64,000 nt of DNA from Solirubrobacteraceae bacterium. GTDB lineage: Bacteria; Actinomycetota; Thermoleophilia; Solirubrobacterales; Solirubrobacteraceae. Positions 59,927 through 64,000 of the stretch are shown piece by piece. A program made the translations under genes and the position numbers. Below the pieces are notes generated by a model. It saw only the letters and a program-made list of their open reading frames with translations, was not told the DNA's origin and did no database searches. Each line of letters opens with the position of its first letter. Positions within the stretch are counted from its first letter, which is position 1. The DNA is taken from the NCBI GenBank assembly GCA_024711025.1, contig JANJTP010000070.1, positions 93,651 to 157,650 on the forward strand, given 5' to 3'.

Positions 59927-60043
59927 GACGCCGCGCCGTGGCCGACGGCTCGAACCCGGAGCGCGTTCAGCTCACGCCCGAGGCGTCAGGGGAGGTGGAC
60001 GCCGCGCCGTGGCCGACTGCTCGAACCGGAGCACGTTCAGCTC
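59927..60043. repeat. Direct duplication at the 3' end of the AbiEi-DUF559 gene
   Basis: Two 46-47 bp near-identical units (59927-59973 and 59998-60043), each starting GACGCCGCGCCGTGGCCGAC, are separated by 24 bp. The gene's stop (59967-59969) falls in the first unit, so its last ~20 residues derive from the duplication. Confidence 0.75.
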
Positions 60044-60902
60044 CCTGGGCGAGCGCGGCACGCAAGGCCGCCGCAACCTCGCGCCGGCGCCGCGTCACCT
60101 GCACCCAGGTGAATCGCAGCACCCGGTAGCCGTGCCGCGCGAGGACGGCGTCCCGCGCACGGTCGCGCTCGATCGCCGCCCGAGAGGCATGGAAGGCGTG
60201 CCCGTCGGCCTCCGCGACCACCCGCTCGGCGCACCACAGGAGGTCGACCTCGTAGCCGTGGAGCGGGACGTTGACGAGCGGCGGCGGGATGCCCGCCCGC
60301 GCGACGAGCGCGAGGAGGCGGGCCTCGAGCTCGCTGCGCGTCGGGGCGGGCATCCAGCCGGCGAGCGCGGCGCGGATAGCGGAAGCGCCGACGCGATGCT
60401 CGGCACTTCGAAGGAGACTCGAGACGTCGAGCATCTGGAGCGCGTCGGCTCGCTCGAGCGAGCGCTCGAGATCACGCGCCGACAGCACTCCGGCGAGGTC
60501 GGCGAGGGTCCGCGCGACGTTCGTCAGCGGTAGGCCCGAGCGCTCGGCGACCTCCCAAGTCGCCAACCGGCGGGTCTCGTGGAGGTCGATCCCAGGCGGC
60601 GCGCGACGCCCCCGAGTGGCGGTCGTGACGTCGATCAGCTCGCGAGAGCTGCGACGGATACCCAGCAGCGCGGCGGCCGATCGATGCGAGATCACGGCGC
60701 CGGCCCCACAGGCGAATGTCGCGGCGAGCAGACGCCCCTCGAGGCGCAGTCCGGTGTGTCCCGCCACGTAGATGCCGCGATGCAGGCGATGCAGCCGGCC
60801 GGCTCGCAGGCGGTGGGCGATCGCCTCGTCGCCAATCCCCGACCGGACGAGCTGCCGACGCGCCACGACCCCCCACTGTTGAGCGGCGAGCGACGCGATC
60901 AC
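59967..60902 (-). CDS. AbiEi-type antitoxin-like protein with DUF559 nuclease domain
   Basis: 311 aa from the GTG at 60902 (MIASLAAQQWGVVARRQLVR). The N-terminal ~90 residues are the winged-helix AbiEi family domain (LVRSGIGDEAIAHRLRAGRL, HRLHRGIYVAGH). A middle helical region follows, then the C-terminal Vsr/DUF559-like PD-(D/E)XK fold: PLHGYEVDLLWCAERVVAEADGHA has D, E and the spacing expected of such endonucleases. This architecture is common in actinobacteria; no AbiEii toxin partner is nearby and function is unproven. The frame is open to ATG 61001, but that would run through hairpin repeat copy 4. Confidence 0.75.
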   Translation of the reverse strand: MIASLAAQQWGVVARRQLVRSGIGDEAIAHRLRAGRLHRLHRGIYVAGHTGLRLEGRLLAATFACGAGAVISHRSAAALLGIRRSSRELIDVTTATRGRRAPPGIDLHETRRLATWEVAERSGLPLTNVARTLADLAGVLSARDLERSLERADALQMLDVSSLLRSAEHRVGASAIRAALAGWMPAPTRSELEARLLALVARAGIPPPLVNVPLHGYEVDLLWCAERVVAEADGHAFHASRAAIERDRARDAVLARHGYRVLRFTWVQVTRRRREVAAALRAALAQGAERAPVRAVGHGAASTSPDASGVS

Positions 60903-60950
60903 CCGGTCGGGGTCGACGCGCGAACGCGCGCGCAGGAGCTCCCGCGATCG

Positions 60951-60990
60951 CGGCTGCAGAAGCTCAGGTATGCGCCCGGTTTCTGCAGCC
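60951..60990. repeat. 40-bp hairpin repeat, copy 4
   Basis: CGGCTGCAGAAG, core CTCAGGTATG, TTTCTGCAGCC; closest to copy 1. Unlike the other copies it lies upstream of a gene start (60902), in the gap before the divergent gene at 61183. Confidence 0.85.
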
Positions 60991-61182
60991 ACTTCCGCCA
61001 TGGCACGATCGTGCCAGGGAGAATGTGACCGGAGACCGACCAGAATGCGACGGAACGCGTGCCGGCCAGCGACACCCCGGCGCCACCGGCCGCGGCCGCT
61101 CCGCGGGTCCGGACTTGCAGGTTGACGGAACCCGCGGCGCCGGGCAGGACCGGCACTCCGGACGGCGAACCGAGCAGCCGAG

Positions 61183-62262
61183 ATGCCCGAGTCCCGCGCC
61201 TCACGCAGGCTCGTGAAGTCTCCACCCGAGCTTTGGGCGGAGATCAGCGACGAGCGAGCACTGGCCCGCCGCCTGGAGGCGCTGGGCGAGATCCGCATCA
61301 CCCGGCTGGAGCCCGAAACCGCCGTCGCCTGGGAGGGCGATTCCGTACGCGGCACCGTGGCGCTCGAGCCCTCCGGGTGGGGCACGAAGGTGACGCTCAC
61401 GGCCCAGGCGGACACGCAACCATGCGCCGAGGTCCCGACCGAGCCAGAGCCCGAACCACAGTCCGCCCCCGACCCGCGCCCCCACGCCCCAGCAGCAGAA
61501 CCCGCCCCCGACCCGCGCCCCCACACCACAGCACCGCAGTCCGCCCCCCACCCGCGCGCCCACGCCACAGCAGCAGAGTCCGCCCCCGACCCGCGCCCCC
61601 ACACCACGGCAGCAGAGCCCGACGCCGACCCGCAGACGCTCACCGACCCCGAGGCGCCGCTGGAGCTGCCCGTCCGTCCGGCTCCGGCGGCCCCCGAGCC
61701 CGACGAGCCGGACCCGCTCCCCCCGGCCGCCCGCCGATCGCGGTTCGCGTTCCTGAGACGGCTGCTCGGCCGACGGCGGCAGACATCGGCGTCGGCGACC
61801 GTCGACTCGCTCGCCGACGACGTGCCCGCGCCCAAGGAAGTCGCCCCGCCCGCAGCCTCGCAGGTCGCCCGGGCGGAGCCGCCCGAGATCGAGCCGACGG
61901 TCACCGCCGCGAAAAAGCAGGCGGCGGGGCCCTCCGGCGACGACGAAGCCCCCACCCCCGCAGCCGGCGAAGACACCACGCACGCCGACGAAGCCACCGA
62001 AGCGCCCCCCACCCCCGCAGCAGGCGAAGCCGAGGCGTCCGCTCCCGCGGCAGGCGAACACGCCGCGCCCGCCGACGAGACCGCCGCGACGCCCGCCGAC
62101 GAAGCCGCCGAAGCATCCGCCCCCGCGGTGCCGGACCCCGCGGTGCCGAACGACGGGGCGCTCGACCTGCGCGTGCTCGACGAGCGCCACGTGGCGCAGA
62201 TCCTCACGGGCGTGCTCGACGACCTCGGCGCCGCGCACCACCGCCCGTTCTCGCGCGGCTGA
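61183..62262 (+). CDS. Low-complexity protein with N-terminal SRPBCC-like domain
   Basis: 359 aa. Residues ~8-80 (SPPELWAEISDERALARRLE, GEIRITRLEPETAVAWEGDS, VRGTVALEPSGWGTKVTLTA) look like a small START/SRPBCC-type helix-grip domain. Residues ~85-310 are disordered and rich in Pro, Ala and acidic residues, with a 13-residue repeat (APDPRPHTTAAES type) and a basic patch RRSRFAFLRRLLGRRR. The conserved C-terminal ~30 residues (LRVLDERHVAQILTGVLDDL) may be a docking helix. ATG at 61183, no good ribosome-binding site. I cannot name a function. Confidence 0.7.
   Translation: MPESRASRRLVKSPPELWAEISDERALARRLEALGEIRITRLEPETAVAWEGDSVRGTVALEPSGWGTKVTLTAQADTQPCAEVPTEPEPEPQSAPDPRPHAPAAEPAPDPRPHTTAPQSAPHPRAHATAAESAPDPRPHTTAAEPDADPQTLTDPEAPLELPVRPAPAAPEPDEPDPLPPAARRSRFAFLRRLLGRRRQTSASATVDSLADDVPAPKEVAPPAASQVARAEPPEIEPTVTAAKKQAAGPSGDDEAPTPAAGEDTTHADEATEAPPTPAAGEAEASAPAAGEHAAPADETAATPADEAAEASAPAVPDPAVPNDGALDLRVLDERHVAQILTGVLDDLGAAHHRPFSRG
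61456..61618 (+). repeat. In-frame 39-bp tandem repeat
   Basis: Four ~39-bp units rich in CCCGCCCCCGACCCGCGCC encode the 13-residue repeat in the low-complexity protein. Units diverge by several positions. Confidence 0.7.
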
Positions 62263-62316
62263 AGCGCAGGGCGGGCCACGCCGCGACTCTCAGGCCCGCC
62301 GCCAGGTATGCCCGGT

Positions 62317-62488
62317 GGCGCTTCGCACCACCCCGCCCGACCACCGGCCAGCCCCCGGCGGCGCTTCGCACCACCCCGCCCGACCACCGGCCAGCCCCCG
62401 GCGGCGCTTCGCACCACCCCGCCCGACCGCCGGCCAGCCCCCGGCGGCGCTTCGCACCGCCCCGCGCGATCGCCGGCCGGCCCCCGGC
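62317..62488. repeat. 43-bp tandem array upstream of the carboxylase gene
   Basis: Four units of exactly 43 bp start at 62317, 62360, 62403 and 62446 with GGCGCTTCGCACC. The first three are nearly identical, the fourth diverged. The array fills most of the 261-bp gap and ends 20 bp before the TAGACT box of the carboxylase gene. Confidence 0.9.
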
Positions 62489-62507
62489 GGAGCGCGAACC
62501 CACCATC

Positions 62508-62513
62508 TAGACT
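62508..62513 (+). promoter_or_regulatory. Leaderless-type -10 box TAGACT
   Basis: TAGACT ends ten bases before the carboxylase ATG at 62524 and is the same hexamer as in the divergent palindrome at 24611-24640. Confidence 0.45.
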
Positions 62514-62523
62514 CCGGCGCGCC

Positions 62524-64000
62524 ATGACACGCCTTGCGCGCCCCCCGGAGACCTTCGAGGAGAAGCTGGCCCAGCTGGAGGAGCTGCGCGAGCAGGCGGC
62601 CCACTTCTCGCCCGAGGCCGAGGCCAAGCGGCACGCGAAGGGCAAGCACACCGCTCGCGAGCGCATCGAGAAGCTGCTGGACCCCGGCTCGTTCCAGGAG
62701 CTCGACACGTTCGTCCGCCACCGGACGAACGAGTTCGGCCTGGAGAAGCAGCGCCCATGGGGCGACGCCGTGGTGACCGGGCACGGGACGATCGACGGCC
62801 GGCGCATCTGCGTCTTCAGCCAGGACTTCACGGTCTTCGGCGGCTCGCTGGGCGAGGTCATGGCCGAGAAGATGTGCAAGGTCATGGACCTGGCCGCGAA
62901 GATCGGCTGCCCGGTCATCGGCATCAACGACTCCGGCGGCGCCCGCATCCAGGAGGGCGTCGTCTCGCTCGGCGCCTACGGCGACGTCTTCGCCCGCAAC
63001 GTGCAGTGCTCGGGCGTCATCCCCCAGATCAGCCTGATCATGGGCCCGTGCGCCGGCGGCGCGGTCTACTCGCCGGCGATGACCGACTTCATCTTCATGG
63101 TGAAGGAGTCCTCGCACATGTTCATCACCGGTCCCGACGTGATCAGGACGGTCACCGGCGAGGAGGTCGACTTCGAGTCGCTGGGCGGGGCGATGACGCA
63201 CAACTCGAAGTCGGGCGTCGCGCACCTCGCCGCCGACGACGAGGACGCGCTGCTCGAGGACGCGCGCTACCTGCTGAGCTTCCTGCCCCAGAACAACCTC
63301 GAGACGCCGCCGCGCGTGGCGACGAGCGACGACCCGATGCGGATGAGCCCGGAGCTCGACACGATCGTTCCGGACAGCCCGAACAAGCCGTACGACATGC
63401 GCGACGTGATCCGCCTCGTGATGGACGAGGACGAGTTCTTCGAGATCCACGAGCACTGGGCGAAGAACATCGTCGTCGGCTTCGCGCGGCTCGACGGCCA
63501 CGCGGTGGGCGTCGTCGCCAACCAGCCGGCGCAGCTGGCCGGCGTGCTCGACATCGACGCCTCGTGCAAGGGCGCGCGCTTCGTGCGCACGTGCGACGCC
63601 TTCAACATCCCGCTGATCACGTTCGCCGACGTGCCGGGGTTCCTGCCGGGCACCTCGCAGGAGTGGGCCGGGATCATCCGCCATGGCGCGAAGCTGCTGT
63701 ACGCGTTCACCGAGGCGACTGTGCCGAAGCTGACGGTCGTGACGCGCAAGGCCTACGGCGGCGCCTACGACGTCATGGCCTCCAAGCACATGCTCGCCGA
63801 CTTCAACTTCGCCTGGCCGCAGGCGGAGGTGGCGGTGATGGGCCCGGAGGGAGCGGTCAACATCATCTACCGCAAGGACCTCGCCTCCTCGCCGACCCCG
63901 GAGGAGCGGCGCGAGAAGCTGATCACCGACTACAAGGCGCGCTTCGCCAATCCCTACACGGCCGCCGAGCGCGGCTACATCGACGACGTGATCATCCCGC
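62524..64000 (+). CDS. Acyl-CoA carboxylase beta subunit (PccB-like), 3' end beyond window
   Basis: At least 492 residues, open to the window edge; the family is usually ~515-530 aa, so only a short tail is missing. Carboxyltransferase of the crotonase superfamily. N-terminal half: [40 protein letters not shown], and [20 protein letters not shown] with the acyl-CoA oxyanion loop. C-terminal half: [28 protein letters not shown], and [15 protein letters not shown]. It carboxylates propionyl-CoA or acetyl-CoA with biotin from an alpha subunit; with the mutase at 58155 a propionyl-CoA route is likely. TAGACT lies ten bases upstream. Confidence 0.92.
   Translation, partial: MTRLARPPETFEEKLAQLEELREQAAHFSPEAEAKRHAKGKHTARERIEKLLDPGSFQELDTFVRHRTNEFGLEKQRPWGDAVVTGHGTIDGRRICVFSQDFTVFGGSLGEVMAEKMCKVMDLAAKIGCPVIGINDSGGARIQEGVVSLGAYGDVFARNVQCSGVIPQISLIMGPCAGGAVYSPAMTDFIFMVKESSHMFITGPDVIRTVTGEEVDFESLGGAMTHNSKSGVAHLAADDEDALLEDARYLLSFLPQNNLETPPRVATSDDPMRMSPELDTIVPDSPNKPYDMRDVIRLVMDEDEFFEIHEHWAKNIVVGFARLDGHAVGVVANQPAQLAGVLDIDASCKGARFVRTCDAFNIPLITFADVPGFLPGTSQEWAGIIRHGAKLLYAFTEATVPKLTVVTRKAYGGAYDVMASKHMLADFNFAWPQAEVAVMGPEGAVNIIYRKDLASSPTPEERREKLITDYKARFANPYTAAERGYIDDVIIP

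Noticed and set aside
61005..61070. Possible insertion-sequence end (GAATGTGACCGG and GAATGCGACGG half repeats)
   Set aside because: It faintly recalled IS481-type flanks, but I see no transposase fragment and no matching inverted repeat.
62317..62488. Possible CRISPR array or origin iterons
   Set aside because: 43-bp units are directly contiguous, and no replication gene or DnaA-box cluster is seen nearby.
62290..63789. A 499-codon open frame on the minus strand opposite the carboxylase gene
   Set aside because: The plus strand encodes a clear acyl-CoA carboxylase with all motifs; the antisense frame is His/Arg/Ala-rich shadow typical of GC-rich DNA.
1..64000. tRNA, rRNA or known riboswitch genes
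   Set aside because: No stretch with tRNA-like arms, TPsiC motif GGTTCRA in context, or recognisable cobalamin or other riboswitch cores was found by eye; a covariance-model scan would be decisive.

Overview
The window is GC-rich chromosomal DNA from an actinobacterium. The best fit I can infer is the Thermoleophilia (Solirubrobacterales, Conexibacter or Solirubrobacter-like). The grounds are uniformly high GC with strong GC3 bias, GTGA and ATGA gene overlaps, many starts that look leaderless behind a TANNNT box, and gene content: GH65 with beta-PGM, a MoaD-MoaE fusion, an AbiEi-DUF559 protein, stand-alone acyl-CoA mutase and carboxylase genes. This is inference; there is no rRNA, tRNA or other phylogenetic marker here, and I saw no CRISPR array.

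Layout. 1-9.1 kb is the end of a first surface-polysaccharide cluster: a WsaF-like glycosyltransferase, a UspA protein, two methyltransferases and two large bifunctional glycosyltransferases. 9.2-20.5 kb is a mosaic of small toxin-antitoxin modules (MNT nucleotidyltransferase/XRE, Doc/RHH, VapC/AbrB) and a DUF234-type ATPase, placed around a GH65 phosphorylase/beta-phosphoglucomutase pair and a DUF2142 membrane protein/GT2 pair. It ends in a membrane-protein gene that appears frameshifted.

20.7-46 kb is a large Wzx/Wzy-type exopolysaccharide or capsule cluster. It holds an initiating polyprenyl-phosphate sugar transferase, Wzx flippase, O-antigen ligase/Wzy-like protein with TPR tail, WecG/TagA transferase, nucleotide-sugar dehydrogenase, UDP-glucuronate decarboxylase-like and two further sugar epimerase genes, about nine GT2/GT4 transferases and three methyltransferases. 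Dehydrogenase plus decarboxylase suggest that UDP-glucuronate and UDP-xylose type precursors are made here.

46-56 kb is a peptide-use locus: LysR regulator, M28 peptidase, class V aminotransferase, GntR/FCD regulator, then a four-gene operon for a Dpp/Opp-type ABC importer whose two ATPases are fused. 56.4-64 kb holds a ferritin, a GNAT enzyme, MoaD-MoaE, an acyl-CoA (methylmalonyl-CoA type) mutase large subunit, an AbiEi-DUF559 protein, a low-complexity protein and the start of an acyl-CoA carboxylase beta subunit. Mutase and carboxylase together suggest propionyl-CoA/methylmalonyl-CoA metabolism.

Non-coding structure is unusually rich. A 40-bp hairpin repeat occurs four times, mostly between convergent genes. 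A 41-bp repeat lies downstream of two neighbouring genes. Several tandem arrays (17, 43, about 62 bp) follow gene ends, and in-frame 36/39-bp arrays lengthen three proteins. A TANNNT box sits 6-10 bp before the start codon of at least 17 genes. A perfect 10-bp inverted repeat forms a back-to-back divergent promoter. Fragments of a PIN toxin and an IS3 transposase record past gene loss and insertion.
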